DNA of 64,000 bases from CBDFKK01 sp965248815 (GCA_965248815.1 CBDFKK010000008.1:2852001-2916000), one strand, 5' to 3'. Positions 33,183-43,564 are shown, counted from the stretch's first letter. A program made the numbers and translations. Notes: generated by a model from the sequence alone, not told the origin.

Positions 33183-35316
33183 CCCCGATTACGCTCAGGC
33201 CGCCGATTTTCTGAACGGCGCGGACGTGGACGTCGTTTCCCTTTAACACGAATTCGGAATTTTTGGCGGAGACGGCGGCGGCAATATCGTGCAGCTGCTA
33301 TCACGCCTTGAAATTCCCATTGTGACCACCCTTCACACGGTGCTGGCTGAGCCGACGCTCATGCAGCGCACGGTGATGGATCAGCTCATTGGCCACTCGG
33401 CAAAGATCGTTGTTATGGCTGAAAAGGGGCATGACGTACTCCGTTCAGTTTATGACGTGCCCGCTCGGACGATTGAGGTCATACCACACGGTATACCTGA
33501 TCTTCCGTTGGTCGATTCAGGCTATGCCAAGGACAAGCTCGGCTTCCGCGGGAAAACCGTCATCCTTACATTCGGCCTCCTGTCACCGAACAAAGGTATC
33601 GAAACGATGATCGATGCCATGTCCCGTATTATCGAAGCCTGCCCAAATGCAGTTTATGTTGTGCTTGGTGCCACTCACCCAAACCTCTTGCGCGATCAGG
33701 ACGAAACCTACCGCGAAGGTCTTGCGGCGCGCGTTCGCGAACTCGGCCTTGAGGATCATGTTGTCTTATTCAATCAGTTCGTGGAACGGAATGAGTTGCT
33801 CGATTTCATTGCGATGTCGGATGTTTATACGACGCCTTATCTGAATGAGGCGCAAATCACATCCGGGGCGCTCGCCTACAGCTTCGGGCTTGGAAAAGCC
33901 ATCGTGTCGACACCCTACTGGCACGCCCGGGAACTCCTCGACCATGGGCGAGGGGTTCTTGTCCCGTTCCGCGATCCGGAGGCAATGAGCCGCGAAATTG
34001 TCTCACTACTGACCAACGACGTGCGGCGTTATTCCATTGGCAAAAAAGCCTACTTGGCGAGCCGGTCGATGACCTGGGAGCAAACAGCTAAGCGCTATCT
34101 TGCGGCCTTTGAGAATGCGCGCGACGCCTCTCGCCCCAGCAAATCACTTTCCGTCATGTCTACTAGGACTTGGCGCGAGCGCCAGGTGCTTCCGGAGATC
34201 CAAGTCGACCACTTCCTCTCGCTTTGCGACGGTACCGGCTTACTGCAACATGCGCTCTATTCGTCGCCCAACCCAGCTCACGGATACTGCATCGACGACA
34301 ACGCTCGCGCGCTCCTATTCTCAAATATGCTTCATAAGAATGGGGAAACGTACCTACCCGATCCGCTTACGGAGCGCTTCGCGGCATTTATCGACCAAGC
34401 ATGGAATCCGGAAAGCGGCAGGTTTCGAAATTTCATGAGCTACGATGGCCGATGGCTAGAAGAGTCAGGCTCCGAAGATAGCCATGGGAGGACTCTTTGG
34501 GCGTTGGGCGAATGCACGCGCACAGATATTGATCGATCTCGCCGCAGATGGGCCGCTTCGCTATTTAAGACCGCACTTTCAGCCGTCGAAGAATTCACAT
34601 ATCCGCGCGCCTGGGCCTTCTCGCTTTTGGGTCTTAATGCCTACTGTGCACAGTTTAGCGAAGACCTCGACGCAGACCGTGTCCGTCATTTACTCGCATA
34701 CAAGTTGCTGGCTGCGTTTCACGCGATGCAGACTGACGATTGGGTATGGTTCGAAGACGTGCTCGCCTATGACAATGCTCGCCTTTCGCAAGCACTCATT
34801 CAGACGGGTGCAATGACCAACACTGCAGCTTACGTTAGCGCCGGGCTACGATCACTTCGGTGGCTCATGAAGCATCAGACGGCGCCTGCTGGACATTTTA
34901 GACCTGTTGGCAATGAGAGCTTTGGTAGAGTGCGGCAAAGCCCCAAAGCGTTTGATCAGCAGCCGGTGGAAGCGTTGGCGACGATTTCTGCGTGCCTCGA
35001 AGCATCGAGGTCAGAAGGCGGTGCAAACTGGGCAACAGGTGCATTTCGCGCGTTCAATTGGTTTCTGGGCGAAAATGACATCAAAACGAGATTGGTAGAC
35101 CTCGCGACCGGTAGCTGTTGTGACGGGCTTCATATTGATCGCCCTAATGAAAACAAGGGCGCGGAATCGACGCTGTCGTATCTGCTCGGGCTTGTGGAGC
35201 TTCATCAGTATGGACGTACTATCGCGGAAGAAAACGATGACCTTAATTTGCAGCTGATCGGCAATGCCTCTCGGTCGGGACTCTATCAGCCCTCCCAGTT
35301 GCCAAACGCGTCATAG
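33183..35316 (+). pseudogene. GT4 glycosyltransferase fused to an (alpha/alpha)6 glycosidase-like domain, 5'-truncated
   Basis: Coding similarity begins at the IS border ('PDYAQAADFLNGADVDVVSL'), meets TAA at 33245-33247 where the family has Gln in the motif 'QHEFGIFGG', and then stays open to 35316. The first 290 residues are a GT-B (GT4) domain: 'TTLHTVL', 'FGLLSPNKGIETMIDA', 'SGALAYSFGLGKAIVSTPY'. From about residue 300 a second domain follows ('GYCIDDNARALLFSNM', 'EDSHGRTLWALGECT', 'PKAFDQQPVEALATI'), an (alpha/alpha) toroid as in mannosyl-glycan clusters. A GTG at 33289 could give a 675-residue product lacking the N-terminal acceptor region; activity is doubtful. Confidence 0.75.
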
Positions 35317-36105
35317 ATCCGATTAATCGCCTTTTCGGCCTGTCCCTACCATTTATTCCATCCATCGATAATTCCAAGCTGACTTGAGCGCAATTCCATC
35401 AAGTGATTGCGGAATTTGACGACGACTTAGGCAGCGAGTCGCTCATACCGGTGATGAAGACCACCGACTTGGGGCAATGAGCTAACTCTGCCTGATCTGG
35501 ATACTGTGCCTACCGAAAACTCTATCCGGCTCAGGACTCTGCCAAATTTACGAATCGACATAATGTCGCTTCATGCGTGCGATATGATCAGACAAATGAA
35601 CCATGAGGCCCCGCTTTGGGGAGACTTCACATTCATCGCGTCACTACGCATAAAAATGGTACAAAATGGTACAATCAGGAGATGCTTGAGCATGCTGATT
35701 GATACAAAGCGATACCAAGCAGAACCAAAGGAAGGTGTTCCGGATCAACCACTTGATACTACTTGCCACCAATCCGTACTCATGCGCACCAAGATGGTCA
35801 TCAGATTGTGGATCTAGGGGTCGGTGGTTCGAATCCACCCGGCTGTACCATCTCTTCAAAGAAAATTATCTTTGTTAATTGGAAGGGTAGCTCTTGGGCT
35901 GCAACAATGCTGTTGGGCCCGGCGAAATTGAATACTCGTGCTGTCGATAGAACAGTAGTTGTCTGCACAGTTCACTGGGTTACAGGCCGCCAACACCGAA
36001 ACCACGTTGCCGGGAGATAGACTCGAGAACAAACTAACTTCATAACTGAACGACGTCTGGGCTAATCAAATGAAATTTTTAAATTCCTAGGTAATTGCCA
36101 ATACA
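35317..36105. other. Long interval with a decayed tRNA, no gene seen
   Basis: No protein gene is evident. It contains the tRNA remnant at 35801-35850 and, in its last 250 bp, the presumed promoter of the fds operon. Confidence 0.45.
35801..35850 (+). pseudogene. Decayed tRNA (His anticodon GTG), 3' part
   Basis: The anticodon loop TTGTGGA with anticodon GTG, a variable loop AGGGGTC, an intact T-arm GGTGG-TTCGAAT-CCACC and an encoded CCA are present. The anticodon stem has a C-A mismatch, and the 5' acceptor strand and D-stem cannot be found, though a D-loop-like AGATGGTCA precedes it. It is most likely a truncated tRNA-His copy, possibly an attachment-site remnant of the neighbouring island. 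Confidence 0.5.
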
Positions 36106-36603
36106 ATGTCTGATTTGCACAAAAAGAGTGAGGAACTTGACGGGCTGAGCATCTGCGACTCTCATGACAACGATCCACATGCTCTCCTTGAGATTCTCCA
36201 TGCCTATCAGGGCGCCAATGGCTACCTTACAGACTCGGCGCTACGTACGATTGCCCACGCGCTCAATATTTCGCGTGCCGAAATTCATGGTGTTGTGAGT
36301 TTTTATCATGACTTTCGGCGCCAAGCACCCGCGAATCATTCCCTGAAGATTTGCCGCGCGGAAGCATGTCAGGCCGTGGGCTGTGAAGAACTTGCTGCGC
36401 ACGCTGAATCAAGATTTGAGACGCGCACAGGCAGTCAAAGTATCGACGGCCAGATTGACTTGCAGGCTGTTTACTGCCTGGGGAACTGCGCGCTCGGCCC
36501 ATCCGTCATGATCGATGGAGAATTATTTGGGCGTGTAACGCCCGAACGACTGGAGCAATTGACAGCCGCGCGGTTTGGCACGAAGAACGGCGCGAATGAG
36601 TAA
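36106..36603 (+). CDS. fdsG: NAD-dependent formate dehydrogenase, gamma subunit (NuoE-like)
   Basis: A 165-residue thioredoxin-like [2Fe-2S] protein. The cluster cysteines are C83-x4-C88 ('ICRAEAC') and C124-x3-C128 ('CLGNC'), as in NuoE and FdsG. In the FdsABG(D) complex it passes electrons between FMN in FdsB and the Fe-S chain. It is the first gene of a tight operon, and its stop overlaps the fdsB start by 8 nt. Confidence 0.93.
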   Translation: MSDLHKKSEELDGLSICDSHDNDPHALLEILHAYQGANGYLTDSALRTIAHALNISRAEIHGVVSFYHDFRRQAPANHSLKICRAEACQAVGCEELAAHAESRFETRTGSQSIDGQIDLQAVYCLGNCALGPSVMIDGELFGRVTPERLEQLTAARFGTKNGANE

Positions 36604-38137
36604 AAAATCTGTCAGAATATTCGTACCATGTGATGCTGCGGCACTTTCTGTGGGCGCTGGCGATGTTGCAGTGGCCATCGCAAAAGAAGCTCAAGCGCGA
36701 AATATCAACGTGGAGATTGTTCGCAACGGAAGTCGAGGCATGTTTTGGCTTGAGCCCTTGATCGAATTAGAAACGGCCGCCGGGCGTCTCGCCTACGGTC
36801 CCGTCGAATCAAGTGATGTGTCCGGTCTTTTTGACGCGAACTTTATAGACGGGGGTCAGCATCATCTCGCACAAGGACCGACCGAAGAAATCCCTTACTT
36901 TGCAAAACAAGAGCGCTTGACCTTTAGCCGCTGCGGGGTGATCGATCCCCTTGATCTGGCCGACTACGAAGCGCATGGCGGACTTGAAGGATTAAGAAAA
37001 GCCCTTCAGATGCGACCTGAAGAGATCGTCGAAGAGGTTAGTCAATCAGGTTTGCGCGGGCGAGGCGGTGCTGGTTTCCCAACAGGCATTAAATGGAAGA
37101 CGGCGCTAAGCGCAAACGGTGAAACTAAGTATATTTGCTGCAATGCGGACGAAGGCGACAGCGGTACTTTCGCCGATCGCATGTTGATGGAAGGGGATCC
37201 CTTTAGCCTACTAGAAGGAATAGTTATCGCGGGACGTGCCGTCGGTGCACAGACGGGCTACATATACATTCGTTCGGAGTATCCCCACGCCATCGCAACC
37301 ATCCGCAAAGCCGTGGAAATCTGGAATCGCGCCGATCTCTCCAAACGAATCGTCGACGGTTCGGGCGAGGACTTTGACCTAATAATAAGAATTGGTGCAG
37401 GCGCTTATATTTGCGGCGAAGAATCTTCGATGCTTGAAAGCCTCGAAGGCAAGCGGGGCCAAGTGAAAGTCAAACCGCCTATTCCGGCAATCAGCGGCTT
37501 ATTTGGCAAGCCGACTATTGTTAACAACGTATTGTCCCTCGCAACAACGCCGTTCATTATGGCCAAGGGCGCTGATGTCTATAAGAATTATGGAATGGGA
37601 CGCTCGCGAGGCACACAGCCATTTCAACTTGCCGGTGATGTGTCGCGAGGAGGCCTTGTTGAAAAAGCATTTGGCATAACGTTGCGAGAACTTGTCGAGG
37701 AGTTTGGCGGCGGTACCAGAAGTGGCCGTCTCGTCCGGGCTGTACAAGCTGGTGGTCCGCTCGGTGCCTATATTCCGGTTTCTAATTTTGATGTCGCCAT
37801 GGATTACGAAGCGCTCGCTGATGCCGGCGCCATGTTGGGCCACGGGGGCGTCGTGATTTTTAACGATGGTGTGGATATGGCACGCCAGGCTCGCTTTTCG
37901 ATGGAATTCTGCGAAATCGAATCTTGTGGAAAATGCACGCCTTGCCGGATCGGTTCAGTCCGCGGAAAAGAAGTCATCGACCGCATTATTGAGGGTAAAA
38001 ATAGGAAAGAAAACTTAAGTTTATTGGACGATTTGTGTGATCTAATGATTGACGGATCGCTTTGTGCCATGGGCGGACTGACTCCAATGCCGGTCAGAAG
38101 TGCAATTGAACACTTCCCCGAAGACTTCGGCGCCTAG
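36596..38137 (+). CDS. fdsB: NAD-dependent formate dehydrogenase, beta subunit (NuoF-like)
   Basis: A 513-residue protein from ATG 36596; the seven codons upstream lie inside fdsG. The N-terminal 110 residues are a thioredoxin-like (NuoE-like) extension typical of FdsB. The FMN/NADH-binding loop 'GLRGRGGAGFPTGIKW' begins near residue 152, 'CCNADEGDSGTF' and 'AYICGEESSML' follow, and the [4Fe-4S] site is 'SCGKCTPCRIGS' plus a late Cys in 'DGSLCAMGG'. It reduces NAD+ with electrons from formate in the cytoplasm. Confidence 0.95.
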   Translation: MSKKSVRIFVPCDAAALSVGAGDVAVAIAKEAQARNINVEIVRNGSRGMFWLEPLIELETAAGRLAYGPVESSDVSGLFDANFIDGGQHHLAQGPTEEIPYFAKQERLTFSRCGVIDPLDLADYEAHGGLEGLRKALQMRPEEIVEEVSQSGLRGRGGAGFPTGIKWKTALSANGETKYICCNADEGDSGTFADRMLMEGDPFSLLEGIVIAGRAVGAQTGYIYIRSEYPHAIATIRKAVEIWNRADLSKRIVDGSGEDFDLIIRIGAGAYICGEESSMLESLEGKRGQVKVKPPIPAISGLFGKPTIVNNVLSLATTPFIMAKGADVYKNYGMGRSRGTQPFQLAGDVSRGGLVEKAFGITLRELVEEFGGGTRSGRLVRAVQAGGPLGAYIPVSNFDVAMDYEALADAGAMLGHGGVVIFNDGVDMARQARFSMEFCEIESCGKCTPCRIGSVRGKEVIDRIIEGKNRKENLSLLDDLCDLMIDGSLCAMGGLTPMPVRSAIEHFPEDFGA

Positions 38138-38163
38138 AGGCTTCGAGCGATAAGAGACAGAGT

Positions 38164-41004
38164 ATGAGCCTTTACAAAGAATTGGACTACGGCACGCCGG
38201 CGCGCGAAAACGAGACACTCGTGAAGCTGGAAATCGATGGCCATACGGTTACGGTACCGGAAGGCGAGTCGGTCATGCGCGCGGCGGCAAGGGCCGGCCT
38301 TTCCATTCCAAAACTTTGCGCGACTGACAACCTTGAGGCTTTCGGATCGTGCCGGCTTTGCCTCATTGAAATTAAAGATCGCAAGGGGACGCCTGCCTCA
38401 TGCACGACTCTCGCCGAAGAGGGCATGGTCGTCCGCACGCAATCGGAACGCTTAGAAAAACTCCGTCGCGGCGTAATGGAACTCTACATCTCAGACCATC
38501 CCCTTGATTGTTTGACCTGTTCGGATAATGGAGATTGCGACCTGCAAGACATGGCGGGCGTCGTCGGGTTGCGCGAAGTGCGCTACGGTTATGATGGAGA
38601 CAATCACCTCGAAGCCCAGAAGGACGAAAGCAATCCTTATTTTGCGTTTGATCCGTCGAAGTGCATTGTCTGCTCTCGGTGCGTGCGTGCGTGTGACGAA
38701 GTGCAAGGAACGCTAGCGCTAACGATCGAAGGGCGGGGCTTTGAATCCAAAGTTGCTGTCAGCTTGGGCGAAGATTTTTTTGACTCTGAATGCGTATCTT
38801 GCGGTGCCTGCATTGAGGCCTGTCCCACCGCAACGCTACAAGAAAAGACGGTCATAGACCTAGGCGTGCCTAATCGTACTGTCCACACGACGTGTGCTTA
38901 TTGCGGTGTAGGTTGCTCGTTCAAGGCGGAGCTAAGGGGCGATCAAGTTGTGCGAATGACCCCCGACAAAGACGGCAAGGCCAATCACGGACATTCTTGC
39001 GTCAAAGGGCGGTTTGCATGGGGCTATGCGACACATCGGGACCGCATCACGAAGCCCATGATCCGAAAAGAAATCACGGACCCCTGGCAAGAAGTGACAT
39101 GGGACGAGGCGATTGCGTTCTCTGCGGACCGGTTGATGTCGGTTCAAAAGCAGTATGGCCGCAAATCTATTGGCGGCATTACCTCATCACGTTGCACAAA
39201 CGAAGAAGTATGGGTCGTCCAGAAGATGATCCGTACCGCTTTCAGCAATAACAATGTGGACACGTGCGCGCGCGTTTGTCATTCGCCGACGGGTTATGGC
39301 CTAAAGCAAACCTATGGGACATCCGCCGGCACGCAGAATTTCGACTCTGTCATGCAGGCCGATACGATCGTCGTGATTGGGGCGAATCCGACGGACGCTC
39401 ATCCCGTTTTTGCATCGCAGATGAAGCGCCGACTTCGCCAGGGCGCAAACCTTATTGTTGCCGATCCACGGACGATTGATCTTGTCCGCACACCTCACAT
39501 CGAAGCAGCGTATCATTTGCCTCTCAAGCCGGGAACAAATGTCGCCTTAGTTAATTCATTTGCCCATGTGGCAATGACTGAAGGCCATGTAGATGATTCG
39601 TTTGTCAAAGATCGCTGCGATCTTCTATCTTACCGCGACTGGATAGACTTCATCATCGATCCCATTAATTCTCCAGAGGAAGTTGCAAAGATTACGGGCG
39701 TTCCCGCGGAAGATATTCGTGCCGCAGCGCGCCTTTATGCGTCTAGTAGGAACTCGGCGATCTATTACGGACTGGGCGTAACGGAACACAGCCAAGGATC
39801 GACCATGGTCATGGGCATGGCGAATCTCGCCATGGCGACTGGTAATATCGGCCGGCCGGGCGTTGGCGTTAATCCCTTGAGAGGGCAGAACAACGTGCAG
39901 GGTTCATGCGATATGGGTTCGTTTCCGCATGAACTACCTGGGTACCGTCCGGTGACCAATGATGACGTTCGAGCAACGTTTGAAAATTATTGGAATGCGT
40001 CGCTTGACGACAAACCAGGATATAGAATTCCGAATATGTTCGATGAGGCGTGCGCCGGCACTTTTAAGGGCATGTATATTCAAGGCGAAGACGTTGCGCA
40101 GTCGGACCCTAATACTCAGCACGTTGAAGCTGCGCTAAAATCACTAGAGATCTTGATCGTTCAAGACTTGTTCTTGAATGAAACGGCTCGCTTTGCTCAC
40201 GTATTTCTTCCGGGCACGTCGTTCTTGGAAAAAGACGGCACATTCATCAATGCGGAGCGGCGCATTAATCGTGTGCGGCCGGTCATGAAGTCAGTTACCG
40301 GCAAAGACGAATGGGAGGTGACACAAGATCTCGCTCGTGCCATGGGTTACAATATGAACCATGCGTCCGCTTCTGAAATCATGGACGAAATAGCCGCGCT
40401 GACGCCCGCGTTCAAGAGCGTTTCGTTCAAGATGTTGGATGACCACGGAAGCGTCCAATGGCCATGCACTGATGAGGCGCCAGAAGGCACGCCGGTCATG
40501 CATGTCAACGGCTTTGTTCGGGGCAAGGGGCTCTTCGTGCTAACGGAATTTGTGCAAACCGAAGAGCGTACCACTCAGAAATTTCCACTTATTTTGACAA
40601 CGGGCCGAATTTTGAGCCAGTACAACGTTGGAGCTCAAACGCGAAGGACAGAGAATATTACGTGGTGGGACGAAGACGTTTTGGAAATTCATCCTTCGGA
40701 CGCCGAAACACGGGGCATTCGCCAAGGGCAATGGGTATCCATTCGAAGCCGCAAAGGTGAAACATGTTTGCGCGCCGAGATTTCCGAGCGAATGGCGCCA
40801 GGTGTCGTGTACACAACATTTCACCATCCTGAAACCGGCGCGAATGTCGTAACGACAGAATTGTCCGACTGGGCGACGAATTGTCCGGAATACAAAGTGA
40901 CGGCCGTCGAGGTCGCGCCGGCTAACCACAAGTCTGGTTGGCAGAATGCATACGACGCAGAGACACCAACCTACCGAAAGGTAGAAAAAGCGATTGCAAA
41001 CTAG
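38164..41004 (+). CDS. fdsA: NAD-dependent formate dehydrogenase, catalytic alpha subunit (Mo-bis-MGD)
   Basis: A 946-residue subunit. N-terminal Fe-S domains come first: [2Fe-2S] 'CRLC' (residues 63-66), a His-Cys type segment 'DHPLDCLTCSDNGDC' (111-125), and two ferredoxin-type clusters ('CIVCSRCVRAC', 'CVSCGACIEACP'). A further [4Fe-4S] 'CAYCGVGC' opens the molybdopterin domain. The metal ligand is cysteine C372 followed by H373 in 'CARVCHSPTGYG', so it is a selenium-free enzyme. It oxidises formate to CO2 and, as known for the family, can work in reverse. It lies 26 bp after fdsB. Confidence 0.95.
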   Translation: MSLYKELDYGTPARENETLVKLEIDGHTVTVPEGESVMRAAARAGLSIPKLCATDNLEAFGSCRLCLIEIKDRKGTPASCTTLAEEGMVVRTQSERLEKLRRGVMELYISDHPLDCLTCSDNGDCDLQDMAGVVGLREVRYGYDGDNHLEAQKDESNPYFAFDPSKCIVCSRCVRACDEVQGTLALTIEGRGFESKVAVSLGEDFFDSECVSCGACIEACPTATLQEKTVIDLGVPNRTVHTTCAYCGVGCSFKAELRGDQVVRMTPDKDGKANHGHSCVKGRFAWGYATHRDRITKPMIRKEITDPWQEVTWDEAIAFSADRLMSVQKQYGRKSIGGITSSRCTNEEVWVVQKMIRTAFSNNNVDTCARVCHSPTGYGLKQTYGTSAGTQNFDSVMQADTIVVIGANPTDAHPVFASQMKRRLRQGANLIVADPRTIDLVRTPHIEAAYHLPLKPGTNVALVNSFAHVAMTEGHVDDSFVKDRCDLLSYRDWIDFIIDPINSPEEVAKITGVPAEDIRAAARLYASSRNSAIYYGLGVTEHSQGSTMVMGMANLAMATGNIGRPGVGVNPLRGQNNVQGSCDMGSFPHELPGYRPVTNDDVRATFENYWNASLDDKPGYRIPNMFDEACAGTFKGMYIQGEDVAQSDPNTQHVEAALKSLEILIVQDLFLNETARFAHVFLPGTSFLEKDGTFINAERRINRVRPVMKSVTGKDEWEVTQDLARAMGYNMNHASASEIMDEIAALTPAFKSVSFKMLDDHGSVQWPCTDEAPEGTPVMHVNGFVRGKGLFVLTEFVQTEERTTQKFPLILTTGRILSQYNVGAQTRRTENITWWDEDVLEIHPSDAETRGIRQGQWVSIRSRKGETCLRAEISERMAPGVVYTTFHHPETGANVVTTELSDWATNCPEYKVTAVEVAPANHKSGWQNAYDAETPTYRKVEKAIAN

Positions 41005-41010
41005 GCTGGA

Positions 41011-41820
41011 ATGTTCCCGGTTAAAACTATCGGAGAAGCTGCGGCAACGGATCGAAAAATCTCCGTCCGAGCTTTAGGTGACGACAGCGATCGTCAATCT
41101 TGGCACGTTCCGGAAGAAACGCCGGTTGCATTTGTTTATAATCGCCGCAACTACGCGGTCATGCTCGCCACGCCTCAAGACATTGTGGACTATGTCGTCG
41201 GTTTTTCCCTCACCGAACGGATCGTAGACTCAATTGAAGGCATCACCGGCGTGGTCATCGCGCATACCGACTTAGGGATCGATCTACGCATACGCATCAC
41301 AGAGAAATACCTTCAGCGGTTTGACGTCCGCCAAAGGCGGCGCAACATGCCGGGCTATGCGGGATGCGGCTTGTGCGGACTTGAAAACGCAGATTCATTT
41401 CTTGCGAAGTTACCAAAAGTTGCGCAACAGCGCGTATCGCTCAATGCCGATATTATTTCCAAGTCGTTGGATGCGATTTCACAATATCAAACCATCAATC
41501 GCCGCACTCACAGTGTTCATGGCGCGGCTTGGGTCAGCCACGACGGGGAGATTGTAAGTCTTCGAGAGGACGTCGGGCGCCACAATGCGATGGACAAACT
41601 TTTGGGTGCGCTGGCTTTGCGCGACATTGATACCGACAATGGATTTGTAGTTGTGTCGAGCCGCTGCTCCTATGAGATTATCGAAAAAGCCGCGCGACGC
41701 GGTATTAAGGCGCTAGTGTCAATTTCCGGCCCAACGAATTTCGCTTTGCGCAAAGCAAAGGAAGCGAATATTTCACTCTATGCGAGGGGTTCTTCGGGTG
41801 TGGTCGAAGTTACGAGATGA
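41011..41820 (+). CDS. fdhD: Formate dehydrogenase sulfurtransferase FdhD
   Basis: A 269-residue FdhD/FdsC-type protein. The sulfur-carrying cysteines are C119-x2-C122 in 'AGCGLCGLEN', and 'HSVHGAAWVSHDG' and 'EDVGRHNAMDKLLG' are family motifs. It takes sulfur from a cysteine desulfurase and inserts it into the bis-MGD cofactor so that the apo-FdsA becomes active. It starts 6 nt after fdsA, so it belongs to the operon. The small FdsD subunit that often follows fdhD is not present here. Confidence 0.93.
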   Translation: MFPVKTIGEAAATDRKISVRALGDDSDRQSWHVPEETPVAFVYNRRNYAVMLATPQDIVDYVVGFSLTERIVDSIEGITGVVIAHTDLGIDLRIRITEKYLQRFDVRQRRRNMPGYAGCGLCGLENADSFLAKLPKVAQQRVSLNADIISKSLDAISQYQTINRRTHSVHGAAWVSHDGEIVSLREDVGRHNAMDKLLGALALRDIDTDNGFVVVSSRCSYEIIEKAARRGIKALVSISGPTNFALRKAKEANISLYARGSSGVVEVTR

Positions 41821-41895
41821 CGCGGTCCTTTCAATCTTGGGCCTGAGTGGACTTGGGCAATTTGCTTTTCATCATTTGCTCCAGGAAGTGAAAGT

Positions 41896-42417
41896 CTATT
41901 CGTGCAGCCAAGCTGCATGCCGCGGCGCCTTCTTTGTTTTGTTCCATTCTTCAAGCATTGCCGGTGCAACATCACGTAATTTCTTTAAGGTTTTTTCTGT
42001 TCTCGTATTTGCTGTACACTCGAGCCGATGTCCGTTGGGATCGAAAAAATAGATGGATTGAAAAATAGTGTGGTCGATTGGGCCTAAGACGTCCAAGCCG
42101 GCGTGCTCGGCTCTTTCTTTTGCGGCTTTCAGCTGTTTAAGGTCTTCCACTTCAAACGCAATGTGCTGCACCCAATCGGGTGTGTTGGGGTCTTTCGACA
42201 TTGGGGATGAGTTGGGTACTTCAAAAAAAGCGAGCACATTGCCGTTTCCGGCGTCAAGAAACACGTGCATGTACGGATCGGGTTCCTTAGTCGACGGCAC
42301 CTCGTCTTCGCTAATCGCCAGCAAAAAGTCCATGCCAAGAACTTTCTGGTAAAACTCCACCGTTTCCTTGGCGTCGTTGCAACGATATGCAACATGGTGG
42401 ATGCGTTGAATTTTCAT
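41896..42417 (-). CDS. VOC-family (glyoxalase-fold) protein
   Basis: A 173-residue protein with one vicinal-oxygen-chelate module pair. The metal ligands are probably the early His in 'IHHVAYRC', a His in 'DWVQHIAFEV' and the Glu in 'FDPNGHRLEC'. The layout resembles extradiol-dioxygenase-like and lactoylglutathione-lyase-like proteins. It is encoded 64 bp downstream of hpd on the same strand, so a role near tyrosine or aromatic catabolism is reasonable but unproven. Confidence 0.85.
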   Translation of the reverse strand: MKIQRIHHVAYRCNDAKETVEFYQKVLGMDFLLAISEDEVPSTKEPDPYMHVFLDAGNGNVLAFFEVPNSSPMSKDPNTPDWVQHIAFEVEDLKQLKAAKERAEHAGLDVLGPIDHTIFQSIYFFDPNGHRLECTANTRTEKTLKKLRDVAPAMLEEWNKTKKAPRHAAWLHE

Positions 42418-42481
42418 GACAGATCTCGCAAATTACATTGCCTGTAACACTTGTAGCGCAATAGCCAATCAGCAGGACAAG

Positions 42482-43564
42482 CTATGCACTATTTGTCTCT
42501 TCTATGACACCGCGCTCAATTTGATCCCGCTCGATTGACTCAAACAAAGCCTTGAAATTGCCTTCTCCAAATCCCTCATCCTTTTTGCGCTGAATAATTT
42601 CAAAGAAAACGGGACCAAGTAGCGTTTCCGTAAAGATTTGCAGCAAGAGCTTTTTCTCACCCTCAACTGTTCCGTCCAGCAGTATACCTCGATCGCGCAT
42701 TTCATCGACGGGCTCGCCGTGGCCGGGAAGGCGCTCTTCAAGCGCATCGTAATAGGTGTCAGGAGGCGGGTTCATAAAGCGCGTGCCGCTCGCCTTAAGC
42801 CGGTCCCAGCTGTCGAAGATATCGTCTGTCGCTAGGGCTATGTGTTGAATGCCTTCCCCATTGTAGGTCATGAGGAATTCTTCGATTTGGCCCGTGCCTT
42901 TAGACGCTTCTTCATTTAGCGGAATTCGAATCTTATCATCAGGCGCCGTCATTGCGCGTGAGAGAAGACCCGTTTGTTGTCCCCTTATGTCAAAGTGTCG
43001 AATCTCCCGAAAATTAAAAAGCGTTTCATAGAATTCAGCCCAATGATCCATGCGGCCTTTGTAGACATTGTGAGTAAGGTGGTCGATCAGCTCCAGTCCA
43101 CAACCCCGCGATCGGCGCTCGGTGCCCTCAAAAAAGCTGAAATCAATGTCGTAGATACTGCTGCCTTCGTCATAGCGATCGATGAGATAAAGAGGAGCGC
43201 CACCGATACCCTTGATGGCTGGAAGGCGTAGTTCCATCGGCCCGGTTGGAACATCAATGGGTTGTCCACCCAATTCTAAGGCGCGGGCGTAAGCCTCATG
43301 GGCGTCGAACACCCGAAAGGCCATTCCGCACGCGCCGGGTCCGTGTTCTTCAGCGTAGTAAGCGGCAAGACTGCCGGGCTCTTCATTTATGATGAAATTG
43401 ATTTGGCCTTGGCGGTATAGCGTGACTTGTTTCGATCTGTGTTTGGCCACGGGAACAAAACCCAACGTTCGGAAGACAACGTCCAACTCTCTGGGATCGG
43501 GAGCCGCAAATTCGACAAATTCGAAACCGTCAAGACCCATCGGATTGAGCGGTTTTTCGTCCAT
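42482..43564 (-). CDS. hpd: 4-hydroxyphenylpyruvate dioxygenase
   Basis: A 360-residue enzyme from ATG 43564 (GGCGAGG just upstream; the frame stays open 90 codons earlier but without similarity). The iron ligands fall exactly where the family has them: H162 in 'DHLTHNVYKGRM', H241 in 'GIQHIALATDD' and E322 in 'GPVFFEIIQRK'. It converts 4-hydroxyphenylpyruvate and O2 to homogentisate and CO2 in tyrosine degradation. An IS lies 241 bp upstream, so promoter sequence beyond that point has been displaced. No homogentisate dioxygenase gene is in the window. Confidence 0.95.
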   Translation of the reverse strand: MDEKPLNPMGLDGFEFVEFAAPDPRELDVVFRTLGFVPVAKHRSKQVTLYRQGQINFIINEEPGSLAAYYAEEHGPGACGMAFRVFDAHEAYARALELGGQPIDVPTGPMELRLPAIKGIGGAPLYLIDRYDEGSSIYDIDFSFFEGTERRSRGCGLELIDHLTHNVYKGRMDHWAEFYETLFNFREIRHFDIRGQQTGLLSRAMTAPDDKIRIPLNEEASKGTGQIEEFLMTYNGEGIQHIALATDDIFDSWDRLKASGTRFMNPPPDTYYDALEERLPGHGEPVDEMRDRGILLDGTVEGEKKLLLQIFTETLLGPVFFEIIQRKKDEGFGEGNFKALFESIERDQIERGVIEETNSA

